From positions 1,217-65,216 of the forward strand of contig NZ_BNBS01000005.1 of assembly GCF_014656075.1 (NCBI RefSeq): DNA of 64,000 nucleotides. The letters run 5' to 3'. The DNA comes from Streptomyces hydrogenans (GTDB lineage Bacteria; Actinomycetota; Actinomycetes; Streptomycetales; Streptomycetaceae). The translations under genes and the position numbers were made by a program. The notes beneath the pieces are model-generated. The model saw only the letters and a program-made list of their open reading frames with translations, was not told where the DNA came from and did no database searches. Shown here piece after piece: positions 33,400 to 41,074 of this stretch. The first letter of the stretch is position 1; each line of letters starts with the position of its first letter.

Positions 33400-34377
33400 C
33401 TACTCGTCCGTGTGCGGGGACGGCAGGATCGCGGTGGCCGCTTTCTGGATCACCCGCTGCCGGTAGACCCGCACGATTCCTCTGATCCGGTCGAGGTCGT
33501 CGAGGTCGACTCCGTCGATGTCGGCGTCGAGGAGGACCCGGTCGTCGGCGGCACCGTGGGCAGTGAGGGCTTGGCGGAGTTCGGCCAGGGTGCGCATGGC
33601 CGGGATCGTCGGCCAGGGGAGGGTGACGAGCTGCGGACCCGGGTGGGAGCTGAGCTCGATACGAGCCTGAACCGTACGCAGGTCGGTGCGGTGGAGGGTG
33701 AGTACGGGTTTGCAGGCGTCGGTCAGGACGGAGGCGGGGTGGTCGATGTCGAGGGTCTGCAGCAGGGAGCGGGAGGTGTCGGGCGTGCTGGGAAGCGCGG
33801 TCGTGAAGAGGGAGGGGAAGCTGGTTCTGATCAGCTGGACGGACCGCAGCAGCTCGTCCGCCGGTGTGAGGGGCTCGTGGTCCAGGTCGTCGATCGGGTC
33901 GTACCGCTCCGCGTAGGGGTACTCGTCGGGGCTCATCCGGTCGTAGTGCTCGACGACGAGGAACTCGAACTCCCTCCCGCGGTGATGCGCCTGGAGATGC
34001 TCGTTGACGCGGGAGGCGGTGGGACGGGCGTCCGTGTCCACCATCAGCAGGGACGGCACGTGCGGCGGCCGGCACGGGGCGCACAGCAGGGTGGGAATGC
34101 CGACCTCGGCCGCGTGGACGGCGAGGTCCGTCCCCAGGGAGGCTTCAGGGGTGCCGAGTTCCACGACGACGCCGACCTTGCGCCGGTGGACGAGCTCGGC
34201 GACGGCGGAGAAGGACTCCCACGGGGTGGGGATCGGTTCTCGGGGGTCACGCGAGGGCTGGGACCGCTCGTCGAATGGCCCGATGGCGCTGGTCAACGGT
34301 TCCTCACTCCGAGAGCTGGGGGCGACGTGTCGTGGACGGTTCGAGAGCAGACACTGCCCAGTCGGGGCCGACGCCAT
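33400..34377 (-). CDS. Unknown protein, possibly nucleoside deoxyribosyltransferase-like
   Basis: 325 residues from ATG 34377, 7 bp after the DUF6083 gene, so probably one transcript. After a variable N-terminus it reads VGVVVELGTPEASLGTDLAV followed by HAAEVGIPTLLCAP, reminiscent of the D-x-V-V-A-E...P-S-x-G-x-E-L...A...P-V-L pattern of nucleoside 2-deoxyribosyltransferase-like folds. The C-terminal third is helical (IDGVDLDDLDRIRGIVRVYR). No membrane segment or signal peptide. The fold guess is weak. In some contexts such folds act as nucleotide- or NAD-processing effectors. I cannot assign a reaction. Confidence 0.6.
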   Translation of the reverse strand: MASAPTGQCLLSNRPRHVAPSSRSEEPLTSAIGPFDERSQPSRDPREPIPTPWESFSAVAELVHRRKVGVVVELGTPEASLGTDLAVHAAEVGIPTLLCAPCRPPHVPSLLMVDTDARPTASRVNEHLQAHHRGREFEFLVVEHYDRMSPDEYPYAERYDPIDDLDHEPLTPADELLRSVQLIRTSFPSLFTTALPSTPDTSRSLLQTLDIDHPASVLTDACKPVLTLHRTDLRTVQARIELSSHPGPQLVTLPWPTIPAMRTLAELRQALTAHGAADDRVLLDADIDGVDLDDLDRIRGIVRVYRQRVIQKAATAILPSPHTDE

Positions 34378-34384
34378 GCGCAGA

Positions 34385-35377
34385 TCACCACGCGGGCGGA
34401 TCGGAGGCGGGCTGCGCCCACCGGCGGTGGACACGGGTCCTGCGCCTCTCGACCCGGTCGCACTCCCAGCACCGCCATCCCTCGGGCTGCCTGCCCACGG
34501 TCGAGTGCCAGCATCCGGGGCCGGCGCACACGGTGTTGTCCCCGGTCGGGCCGTCGTGGATGACGATCTCCTCGCCGGACGGCTTCCGGTCGTAGCCCTC
34601 GGGCCGCTCGGTCAGGATGTAGTCGTCGTGCAGGAGCGGGTGGAACTGGATCAGTTCGAACGTGACGTGGTCCGGTGCGCCGGAGCCGAAGTGGTCGAGG
34701 CACTGCTGCTTCCACCAGCGGCGCAGGTAGTTGAAGTCGTTGACGACCCAGGCCCACATGCGGCCGCCGGTGACCGTGAGGATCTGCTGCCCCTGCCGGC
34801 CCGGCGCGTAGGGAATGTCGACCTCCTCCCACTTGCCCTCGTCGAGGTCGAAGACGCCGTTCACACAGCGCTCCCGCGTCCGCGGGTCGGTCGAGATGCA
34901 CCGCAGTTCGTGGACCTCGCACGGCGCGAGCCGCAGCGTGCCGTAGTAGGAGATGACGTGCCTCACCTCCTGCGCCTCGTCCGGGTCGGGGAAAGCGACC
35001 TGCTCCTCGATGACGGGCTCGATGTACGGGGCGAACTCACCCCGCTCGATACGGCCGCGCATCCGGACGGCCAGGCGGGACACCACCTCCTGAAGCTCCT
35101 CGGGGAGGTCCGGGTGATCGGCGGCCGGGCAGATCGCCGGGTGCGGGATGCGGCAATACCCGGTGAACGGGTCCCTTCCTGGATAGGCGACCCCCTTGGA
35201 CAGGTGCCACTGCATCTTCTGGGGCACCGGCTGCGCCGGGAACTCGGGCGACAACGGGATCCGGAGCGTGTCATACCGCTCGAACCACTCGATCGGCGTA
35301 CCGCAGAACTTGCAGCGGTCCGCGGCCGTACGGCGCAGCAGGCGGGTCTGGTTCGAACGGTGCAGGTGCAACGACAC
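34385..35377 (-). CDS. DUF6083 domain-containing protein
   Basis: 330 residues from GTG 35377, with GAGGAA 6 bp upstream. Contains a zinc-ribbon-like CKFCGTPIEWFERYD near residue 22, the WHLSKGVAYPG and YCRIPHPAICPAADHPDLP block typical of DUF6083, a middle Cys pair (CEVHELRC), then a C-terminal CAGPGCWHS and CWECDR pair. These cysteines suggest two or more zinc sites. DUF6083 proteins are frequent in Streptomyces and uncharacterised. It precedes the 325-residue unknown protein by 7 bp and the two are likely co-expressed. Confidence 0.75.
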   Translation of the reverse strand: MSLHLHRSNQTRLLRRTAADRCKFCGTPIEWFERYDTLRIPLSPEFPAQPVPQKMQWHLSKGVAYPGRDPFTGYCRIPHPAICPAADHPDLPEELQEVVSRLAVRMRGRIERGEFAPYIEPVIEEQVAFPDPDEAQEVRHVISYYGTLRLAPCEVHELRCISTDPRTRERCVNGVFDLDEGKWEEVDIPYAPGRQGQQILTVTGGRMWAWVVNDFNYLRRWWKQQCLDHFGSGAPDHVTFELIQFHPLLHDDYILTERPEGYDRKPSGEEIVIHDGPTGDNTVCAGPGCWHSTVGRQPEGWRCWECDRVERRRTRVHRRWAQPASDPPAW

Positions 35378-35632
35378 GGCGGTTCCTCGATCCGGTACCG
35401 CGGGGCGCACCCCGCGAACGGGAAGGATATTCCACGGAGTTCAGCCGGAAGGCGGGCTCGGCCGCTTGGCTCGCCGGCGGGAACGAAAGCCCGGCGTCGA
35501 GAACGTATCGGTTGGATCGGCCGACGTGGCCGGCGCTCGCGTGCGCGTGGAGCTCCGGACGACGTCCCGGCGAGGCCGCCCGCGGTGTCCGCCGCGCCCC
35601 GTGCTCGGCCGGCGCGGCACGGGGCGCTCGGT

Positions 35633-36046
35633 TCAGGTGAGGCCGGCGCTGTCGCGGTCGGGCACGAGGGTGAGGACCATGTCGGTGCGGGTCAGCTCGA
35701 AGAGCCGCCGGATCTGTCCGGTGAAGGGCCCGATGAGGAGGAGGGTCCCCGGGCGCCGGTCCGCCTGCATGAGTTCGTTGAGGAAGGAGGAGTCCCCGAA
35801 CGTCACCCCGGACAGGTCCAGGGCGATGCGTTCGGCGTTCGCCGCGTAGGCGTCGTCGAGCGCGGCGCGGAGGCAGGGCAGCGTGTCGCGGTCGAACTCG
35901 CCGCGGACGTTCAGCAGCCAGACGTCCGCCGGTGCGGCAGGATCGCGGTCCACCCGCGCGACACCCCGGGACTTGTAGGTGTGGGGCCCGGACGCGAGGA
36001 AGCCCTGCGGGATGCCGTCCTCGGAGAATCTGCGGCTCTTCGTCAT
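35633..36046 (-). CDS. STAS-domain anti-sigma factor antagonist
   Basis: 137 residues. The STAS core ALDDAYAANAERIALDLSGV is followed by TFGDSSFLNELMQADRR. The phosphorylatable serine pair DSS is kept, unlike the STAS protein at 3533, although the following Gly is Phe. The N-terminal 30 residues are extra. It should be dephosphorylated to bind an anti-sigma kinase and release a sigma factor. The HATPase gene just upstream on the same strand (36158-36550) is its probable partner. Confidence 0.85.
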   Translation of the reverse strand: MTKSRRFSEDGIPQGFLASGPHTYKSRGVARVDRDPAAPADVWLLNVRGEFDRDTLPCLRAALDDAYAANAERIALDLSGVTFGDSSFLNELMQADRRPGTLLLIGPFTGQIRRLFELTRTDMVLTLVPDRDSAGLT

Positions 36047-36157
36047 ACGCGGTTCGCCTGGTTCCTCCGGTGGGACGCTCGGCTGTCTCGCCCCTTCCAG
36101 TATGCGCCCGCCCTTGTGGCGGTGGCGGGCAGCGACGGACGACAGGCCCTGCGCGGG

Positions 36158-36550
36158 TCAGCCGGTCAGACTTCCCAGGCCGATGCGGACACAGACAGTG
36201 GCGTCACAGGCAGGGTCGCGGCAGACGGTCGTGTCCCGTGCGACCCGACTGACCAGATCCCACCAGACCACGTACGGGCGGCTTCCGCCCCGGGGCGGGC
36301 CGGGGGGCCGCACACCGCTGACCAGAATGTCGAGACCGTCAGGGGCAACCGTCAGTTCCAGCACGCACCCGCCGCCGGCGGCGGAGACCAGCTCGCTGGT
36401 GACCAGAGCCGCGTCGTCCTCCGACCTCCGACTCACCGCGTGCCCGAGAAGCAGGGCCTGGTCGGCCAGAAGGTGCACCTCACGCCGGGCCCGCGCCGCG
36501 GCCCCGGGCCCACGGGCCAGCCTTCGTCGCCGCCGCACCCACACCTCCAC
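36158..36550 (-). CDS. Degenerate RsbW-like HATPase regulatory protein
   Basis: 130 residues from GTG 36550, selected because AGGAGG lies 8 bp upstream; the upstream TTG start lacks one. The N-terminal helix is basic (VRRRRRLARGPG), then VHLLADQALLLGHAVSRRSE leads to DDAALVTSELVSAAGGGC. This is the N-box helix of anti-sigma HATPases, but the essential Asn of SELVTNA is replaced (SELVSAA). The G1/G2 glycine boxes are also poorly kept (DGLDILVSGVRPPG). It may bind partners without ATP hydrolysis. It lies 111 bp upstream of the STAS gene. Confidence 0.7.
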   Translation of the reverse strand: MEVWVRRRRRLARGPGAAARARREVHLLADQALLLGHAVSRRSEDDAALVTSELVSAAGGGCVLELTVAPDGLDILVSGVRPPGPPRGGSRPYVVWWDLVSRVARDTTVCRDPACDATVCVRIGLGSLTG

Positions 36551-36660
36551 CCGCAGCACCTCCTCGGTCCGCGCTCCTTCTGCGACTGCCCCCGGCCTGC
36601 CTGCGAACGCACACCACCCGGACAAAGCTCACAGTCAGCTCGCCGGAACCGCCGCCTGCA

Positions 36661-37551
36661 TCAGGGCAGGGGGGTGCCTCCGGTGGCGTTGACGATCTCG
36701 CCGGTGATGTAGCTCGCCCGGGGGGAGGCCAGGAAGACGTAGGCGGGTGCCATCTCCGCCGGCTGGGCCGGGCGGCCCAGCGGGGACTGGGCGCCGAACT
36801 TCGTCGTGTCCGGCATCGTCGCGGGGATGAGGGGGGTCCACACGGGTCCGGGAGCGACGCCGTTGACGCGGATGCCCCGCTCGGCGACCATCTGGGCCAG
36901 GCCGTGGGTGAAGGAGATGATCGCCGCCTTCGTCATCGCGTAGTCGAGGAGATGGGGGCTGGGCTGATAGCCCTGCACCGAGGTGGTGTTGATGATCGAT
37001 CCGCCTCGTGGCATGTGGGCCAGGACCGCCCGCGTGAGCCAGAACATGCCGTACAGGTTGGTCTTCATCACCCGGTCGAACTGCTCCGTGGTGATCGCCT
37101 CGATCCCGTCGGGCTGGGACATCTGGTAGGCGGCGTTGTTGACGAGCACGTCCACGCGGCCCAGCTCGTCCACAGCACGGTCGATCAGTGCCGCGCACTG
37201 GCTCTCGTCGCGGATGTCGCACGGGACGGGTACGGCGGTGCGGCCCGCTTCCCGGACGAGGCGTGCGGTCTCGGCGGCCTCGTCGGTCTCCTCGGCGAGA
37301 TGGGTGAAGACGATGTCCGCGCCCTCCCTGGCGAAGGCCAGGCATACGGCTCTGCCGATGCCGGAGTCCCCTCCGGTCACCACCGCCGCGCGGTTCGCGA
37401 GCACCTCGTGACCCCGGTAGGACTCCTCGCCGTGATCCGGGCGGGGACGCATCTCCTCGGTCGCTCCGGGGTGGTCCTGCTTCTGGTCGGGGAACGGGGG
37501 GCGCGGGTGGCGTGTCACCGGGTCGGGAAGGCCGGGTGCGTTCTCAGGCAT
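36661..37551 (-). CDS. SDR family oxidoreductase (YdaD/GsP39-like stress type)
   Basis: 296 residues. An N-terminal Pro-rich extension (about 1-50) precedes the Rossmann motif TGGDSGIG (59-66), then NNAAYQ at 138-143, and catalytic S191, Y204 and K208 (YAMTK). The long N-terminal tail with Pro/Gln and GHEVLANRAAVVTGGDSGIG is typical of the general stress SDRs named YdaD/GsP39/YhdF. These use NADP(H) on unknown small substrates and are under SigB-like control in Bacillus. Neighbours (STAS/HATPase, DUF7218-like) support a stress role. Confidence 0.9.
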   Translation of the reverse strand: MPENAPGLPDPVTRHPRPPFPDQKQDHPGATEEMRPRPDHGEESYRGHEVLANRAAVVTGGDSGIGRAVCLAFAREGADIVFTHLAEETDEAAETARLVREAGRTAVPVPCDIRDESQCAALIDRAVDELGRVDVLVNNAAYQMSQPDGIEAITTEQFDRVMKTNLYGMFWLTRAVLAHMPRGGSIINTTSVQGYQPSPHLLDYAMTKAAIISFTHGLAQMVAERGIRVNGVAPGPVWTPLIPATMPDTTKFGAQSPLGRPAQPAEMAPAYVFLASPRASYITGEIVNATGGTPLP

Positions 37552-37679
37552 GGAAGTCTCCGTAGGGGCGCCCCCGAGTCGGGCCGACGGCCGACGTGCC
37601 GCGCCCGAGGGCGGGGCGGAGGAACGGGTTCCGTACGGGCGGCCGGACTTGCGGGCAGTCGCTTGGCGGAATGCAGCGG

Positions 37680-38003
37680 TCAGTGGCCGAGGGCGTTCTT
37701 GAGCTGCTGCTTGGTCATGGTCGAGCGGCCGTGGATGTCGCGCTTCTTCGCCTCCTCGTAGAGCTCGTCCTTGGTCCGACCGGAGGAGCCGCCGCCGGAC
37801 TTCTCGCCACCCCGCTGCGAGGCGGATTTCCCCTGCGTGGAGCTGCGGCTCGCCGTCTTGCTCTCCCCCGACCTGGCCCGCTCCTTGTTGACCGTGCGCG
37901 AGGCCATTTCCTTGGCGCGGCTTTCCGACATGCCGCGCTTCTCGCCGGACTCCTTGATGTGCTCGTACTGGCGCTCTCGCTTCGGGCTGGAACCTCGGGG
38001 CAT
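37680..38003 (-). CDS. DUF7218/Rho-N-like small basic protein ('plasmid stabilization')
   Basis: 107 residues. The N-terminal region RERQYEHIKESGEKRGMSES is followed by RAKEMASRTVNKERARSG, a variable Ser/Gly/Lys linker, and a C-terminal Rho termination factor-like helix-extended-helix (RTKDELYEEAKKRDI, MTKQQLKNAL). This architecture is common in bacteria and is often called plasmid stabilization protein without proof. The Rho-N-like motif suggests nucleic-acid binding. Found beside CsbD/SDR stress genes in many genomes. Monocistronic with its own ribosome binding site (GAAAGG). Confidence 0.85.
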   Translation of the reverse strand: MPRGSSPKRERQYEHIKESGEKRGMSESRAKEMASRTVNKERARSGESKTASRSSTQGKSASQRGGEKSGGGSSGRTKDELYEEAKKRDIHGRSTMTKQQLKNALGH

Positions 38004-38066
38004 GGCGAAGCCTTTCGTCGAAGGGATGTCGATGTCACGGTGCGGCTACCCCGACCGGCCCGCGCC

Positions 38067-39011
38067 TCACGCGATGCGGTCGGGTATTTCGTCGCGGCCG
38101 CCTTCGCGCACGTGAAGCGAGGTGACGTCGTAGTACACCGCCGAGCTGGGCGACAGGGCGCGGCAGGTCAGGGGGTGCGCCGGTGCCCGGTGGGCGTGAA
38201 CCTCGACCTCGAAGGTCGACAGCCCGGCGAGCCGGCCGGTGACGCGGACCCGCCAGCGGTCGTCGCCCCTGAGCGTCTCCTCGACGGCGTAGTCGTGCCG
38301 GCCCGACGGACCCGCGTGGTGGAGGACGGCGGACAGGGCCGCCTGCTGGGGCGGGGTGAGGTCCGTGTAGCCGCGCAGGTGATCCGGGTGGATGCGGTTC
38401 GCCAGGTGGTCTTCCACCACCTTCACCGCCGAACGGGCGTCGAGGTCGCCGTAGTAGACGCCGTCGGGCGCGACGGCGACGTTGGCGGCGAACCGGTCGC
38501 CTCCCACGTGCGTGCACTCCCACACCAGCTGGGGCCATTCCTCACTCAGCGCACGTGCCACGGGGCGGCCGCGGACCGCGCAGCAGGTGTCGTGCAGGCC
38601 ATGGGCGCAGACGAGGACGACGGGCGGGTGTCCCTGTTCTCCGGGCCCGTCCAGGGCGGTGACGATGCGCGCCAAGTCCCTGTCGTCGTCCCAGGTTCCC
38701 CATTCCTGACGGTGGGCGCCTCCCCGTTCGTGGCGGAGAACGGCCCACCGTGGCCGTTCGTCGGTACGACCGCGGCCGTGGCGCCTGATCAGCAGCACAC
38801 GGGCGCGGCTCGCCCGTGCGGCGGAGTTCACCCGTGCCTTGATGCCGGGGTCGAGACCGACTCCGTCGAAGCCGTTGAACGGCCAGCCGGCCCGGTACTC
38901 GACGAGGATCCAGACCGAGCCGTACGGTGCCGTGCCGGCGATCGGGTCTCCGCGCAGGCGCGCGGCGTCGGAGCAGAGGAAGCGGGCCGGAGGCGGGGTC
39001 GGAGTCGTCAT
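38067..39011 (-). CDS. Sucrase/ferredoxin-like thioredoxin-fold [2Fe-2S] protein
   Basis: 314 residues. The N-terminal half has FLCSDAARLRGDPIAGTAPY and SVWILVEYRAGWPF. The C-terminal thioredoxin-like ferredoxin domain has VVLVCAHGLHDTCCAVRGRP (cluster cysteines at C-x-n-C-C), then WECTHVGGDRFAANVAVAPD, the signature of the Suc_Fer-like family (His in HVGGDRFAAN also near the cluster). It should bind a [2Fe-2S] cluster and transfer electrons. The gene starts 10 bp after the JmjC hydroxylase stop, so both are in one operon. A natural hypothesis is electron supply or iron-cluster sensing for the hydroxylase. Confidence 0.85.
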   Translation of the reverse strand: MTTPTPPPARFLCSDAARLRGDPIAGTAPYGSVWILVEYRAGWPFNGFDGVGLDPGIKARVNSAARASRARVLLIRRHGRGRTDERPRWAVLRHERGGAHRQEWGTWDDDRDLARIVTALDGPGEQGHPPVVLVCAHGLHDTCCAVRGRPVARALSEEWPQLVWECTHVGGDRFAANVAVAPDGVYYGDLDARSAVKVVEDHLANRIHPDHLRGYTDLTPPQQAALSAVLHHAGPSGRHDYAVEETLRGDDRWRVRVTGRLAGLSTFEVEVHAHRAPAHPLTCRALSPSSAVYYDVTSLHVREGGRDEIPDRIA

Positions 39012-39021
39012 CGGGGCTGTC

Positions 39022-40227
39022 TCATGACGCGGCGGGGAGGAGTACGCCCGCGCGGAGCAGCCGTTCCACGAAGGGAAGACCCAGCTCGCCGGCCAGGTGA
39101 GTACCGCCGTCGAGCACTCGGAGCGCCGGGGGGAGCTCTTCCTCCGAAAGGTCGAGCCACCCGACGCGGGTGGCGAGGCGACGGCCCACCAGCCTCGCTT
39201 CCAACGCCTCCCGAAGCCGCACCGGCGAGTCGGGCGCGAGGTCGTCGAGAGCCCCGAGCTGCGCCAGGGGCCCCAGGGGCGCGGGGCGCGCCTGGCCGCG
39301 GCGGGCTCGGTGGAACAGGGGCGCGGGATCGGCTTCGGCGAGCGCGGCGACGAGACGTCGGCGTACGAAGTCGACGTCGTCGCCCGGACCGTCCACGCCC
39401 AGGGGGAGAGACCCGCGCATCTCCGCGTCCTCGCGCAGCAGCGCCAAGGCGGAATCGGCGAGTTGTCGTGCCAGCGCGTGCCGCGTCCAGACGTGGATGC
39501 CGAGGGTCAGGTGGATCGACACGGCGCCCAGCGCCTCGGCTGCGTGCAGCCAGCCGCGCGGCAGGTAGAGGACGTCGCCGGGTTCGAGCACGGTGTCGAG
39601 GTACGCCTCGCTCCGCGCGGCATCGGCGATCGCGGCGCGGTGAGCCGTCCAGGGCTGGTCGCGCAGCGGAGCCGGGTGCACGGGCTCGTGGACGATCCAG
39701 CGCTTGGTGCCGGTGACCTGCAGGACGAAGACGTCGTGGACGTCGTAGTGGTCGTCGAAGCCGCGGTTCTGGGGCGGGGTGACGTAGGCGTTCGCCTGCA
39801 CGGGGTGGCCGAGTTCCGTACCGAGCCGCGCGGCGAAGTCCGTGACCGGCTGCCAGGTGCGCTGGAGTGCCTGCAGGACCAGGGTGCTGCCGTCGGCGAA
39901 GCTCCGCCACAGCGCGGTGTCGTCCAGCTGGTCCGCGACCGAAGCGCCCACTCCACCCGGCGACGTGTACGAGGACTCGGGGGCGGTGTCGCCGTCCTTG
40001 GCCACGCGGAGGAACGGCGTGCGCAGCCCGCGCCGGGAGACCAGCTCGTCCACGGCGGATGCCGAGAACAGGTCGGAGAAGTCACCGACCCCGCGGGTGA
40101 GCAGCGGGACCCGCCCCCAGACGCTCGTGGCGAACTCCTCGCGGCTGAGGCCGATCAGGCGCGTCTCCAGGACACGGCTCTCGGCATGCGAGGCCGTATC
40201 CCGAAGCGTCCTGGGAACGGTGCTCAA
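39022..40227 (-). CDS. JmjC-domain (ROXA/YcfD-like) 2-oxoglutarate-dependent hydroxylase
   Basis: 401 residues. The start is TTG 40227, overlapping the preceding stop as TTGA, so translation is probably coupled to the repeat-protein gene. The double-stranded beta-helix has H160-Y-D162 in FDDHYDVHDVFVLQ, followed by VTGTKRWIVHEP, and the distal H228 in YLPRGWLHAAE, i.e. the Fe(II) HxD...H triad. Further C-terminal helical and winged regions fit the ROXA class (about 370-400 residues), which hydroxylate Arg or His in ribosomal proteins. Here the upstream gene encodes five VHD repeats, so the repeat protein is a plausible substrate. Its cofactor should be 2-oxoglutarate and iron. Confidence 0.85.
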   Translation of the reverse strand: MSTVPRTLRDTASHAESRVLETRLIGLSREEFATSVWGRVPLLTRGVGDFSDLFSASAVDELVSRRGLRTPFLRVAKDGDTAPESSYTSPGGVGASVADQLDDTALWRSFADGSTLVLQALQRTWQPVTDFAARLGTELGHPVQANAYVTPPQNRGFDDHYDVHDVFVLQVTGTKRWIVHEPVHPAPLRDQPWTAHRAAIADAARSEAYLDTVLEPGDVLYLPRGWLHAAEALGAVSIHLTLGIHVWTRHALARQLADSALALLREDAEMRGSLPLGVDGPGDDVDFVRRRLVAALAEADPAPLFHRARRGQARPAPLGPLAQLGALDDLAPDSPVRLREALEARLVGRRLATRVGWLDLSEEELPPALRVLDGGTHLAGELGLPFVERLLRAGVLLPAAS

Positions 40228-40733
40228 CCGCCGTCGCCGGCTTCTTCGGCCCCCGCGTCGGCACCGCCGTCGGCACCGCCGTCATGTACGCCGGGCGTGC
40301 CCGCCGCACCGCCATCGGCCGGCCCCTCGGCGCCACCATCCGCACCGCCATCGGCCCCGCCATCGGCACCGCCGTCATGTACGCCGGGCGTGCCCGCCGC
40401 ACCGCCATCGGCCGGCCCCTCGGCGCCACCATCCGCACCACCATCGGCCCCGCCATCGGCACCGCCGTCATGTACGCCAGACGTGCCCGCCGCACCACCA
40501 TCGGCCGGCCCCTCGGCGCCACCATCCGCACCACCGTCCGCACCGCCGTCGGCACCGCCGTCATGTACGCCGGACGTGCCCGCCGCACCGCCGTCAGCCG
40601 GCCCCTCGGCGCCACCATCCGCACCACCATCGGCCCCGCCGTCCGCTCCCCCGTCGTGGACGTCAGGTGTGCCGTCGGCGCCGCCGTCCTCCGGGCCTTC
40701 CCGTCGTGTCGGGTCCTGCTCGGGGTGCGTCAT
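40224..40733 (-). CDS. Gly-Ala-Asp tandem repeat protein, possible JmjC substrate
   Basis: 169 residues from ATG 40733 with a near-perfect ribosome binding site AGGAGG. A short leader MTHPEQDPTRREGPEDGGAD is followed by five copies of a 31-residue unit of form V-H-D-(GGAD)x3-GGAEGPADGGAAGT-(S/P)-G. The protein is extremely acidic, has no Lys, Cys or aromatics, and has one His per repeat, always in VHD. It should be disordered or form a collagen-like or metal-binding chain. Its stop overlaps the TTG start of the JmjC hydroxylase. Third-position bias and the strong ribosome binding site support this strand over the antisense frame. I know no characterised homologue. Confidence 0.75.
   Translation of the reverse strand: MTHPEQDPTRREGPEDGGADGTPDVHDGGADGGADGGADGGAEGPADGGAAGTSGVHDGGADGGADGGADGGAEGPADGGAAGTSGVHDGGADGGADGGADGGAEGPADGGAAGTPGVHDGGADGGADGGADGGAEGPADGGAAGTPGVHDGGADGGADAGAEEAGDGG
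40281..40690 (-). repeat. 93-bp coding tandem repeat array
   Basis: Units begin at 40281, 40374, 40467, 40560 and, degenerate, 40653, exactly 93 bp apart with very few base changes. The array is wholly within the Gly-Ala-Asp protein gene, and each unit encodes 31 residues. Near-identity points to recent expansion and a length that may vary between strains. Confidence 0.9.
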
Positions 40734-40837
40734 ATCTCCTCCTGAGGACAAGGGCTATCGGTGGGGGTGGGTCCCGTGCGGACCTCCTTTCCAAGCTCAC
40801 CCACGTGTGTGGCACCGGCAACCGGAGGGTGCACGAG

Positions 40838-41074
40838 TCACACGCGCCGGGCGCTGTGGAGGGTCGCCCGCAGGGCGCGGGGACACAGGGCGGCTCCGGC
40901 CGCGTCGGCGTCCGGCGCACCGGGGGCGCCGCCACCGGGACGGGCGGCGGCAGCGGCGAGGGAGAGGTGCGGGAGCGGGGTTTCGGGCCGGCGGGTGCCG
41001 GGTGCGGGCCCGGCGCGCGGGTTCGCGACCGCCGGCCCGTGGGGACCGGCACCGATCGCCACCGCGTCAGGCAC
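40838..41074 (-). pseudogene. Truncated FAD-dependent oxidoreductase (phytoene dehydrogenase-like)
   Basis: Starting at GTG 41074, overlapping the SRPBCC stop region, the frame reads VPDAVAIGAGPHGPAVANPR, the Rossmann start of NAD(P)/FAD-dependent oxidoreductases (xDAVVIGAGPNGLVAANLL). After about 20 residues the sequence becomes Pro/Ala/Arg-rich, without the rest of the enzyme. In related organisms an SRPBCC gene followed by such an oxidoreductase is a familiar arrangement, so the bulk of the gene was probably lost here. It is the only content of 40734-41066. Confidence 0.55.

Noticed and set aside
37552..38062. GGGTAG near 38040 as a SigB promoter for the DUF7218-like gene
   Set aside because: The GNNT element is spaced 17 bp instead of 14-16 and the last base deviates, so not strong enough to annotate.
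40281..40690. Regular 93-bp array as a CRISPR
   Set aside because: Units are contiguous copies with no unique spacers, have no cas genes nearby and are in frame with a good start.
40284..40745. Plus-strand Arg/Thr/Ile-rich repeat frame opposite the Gly-Ala-Asp gene
   Set aside because: It mirrors the 93-bp array, has no ribosome binding site and has poor codon bias. The minus frame has AGGAGG and a coupled neighbour.
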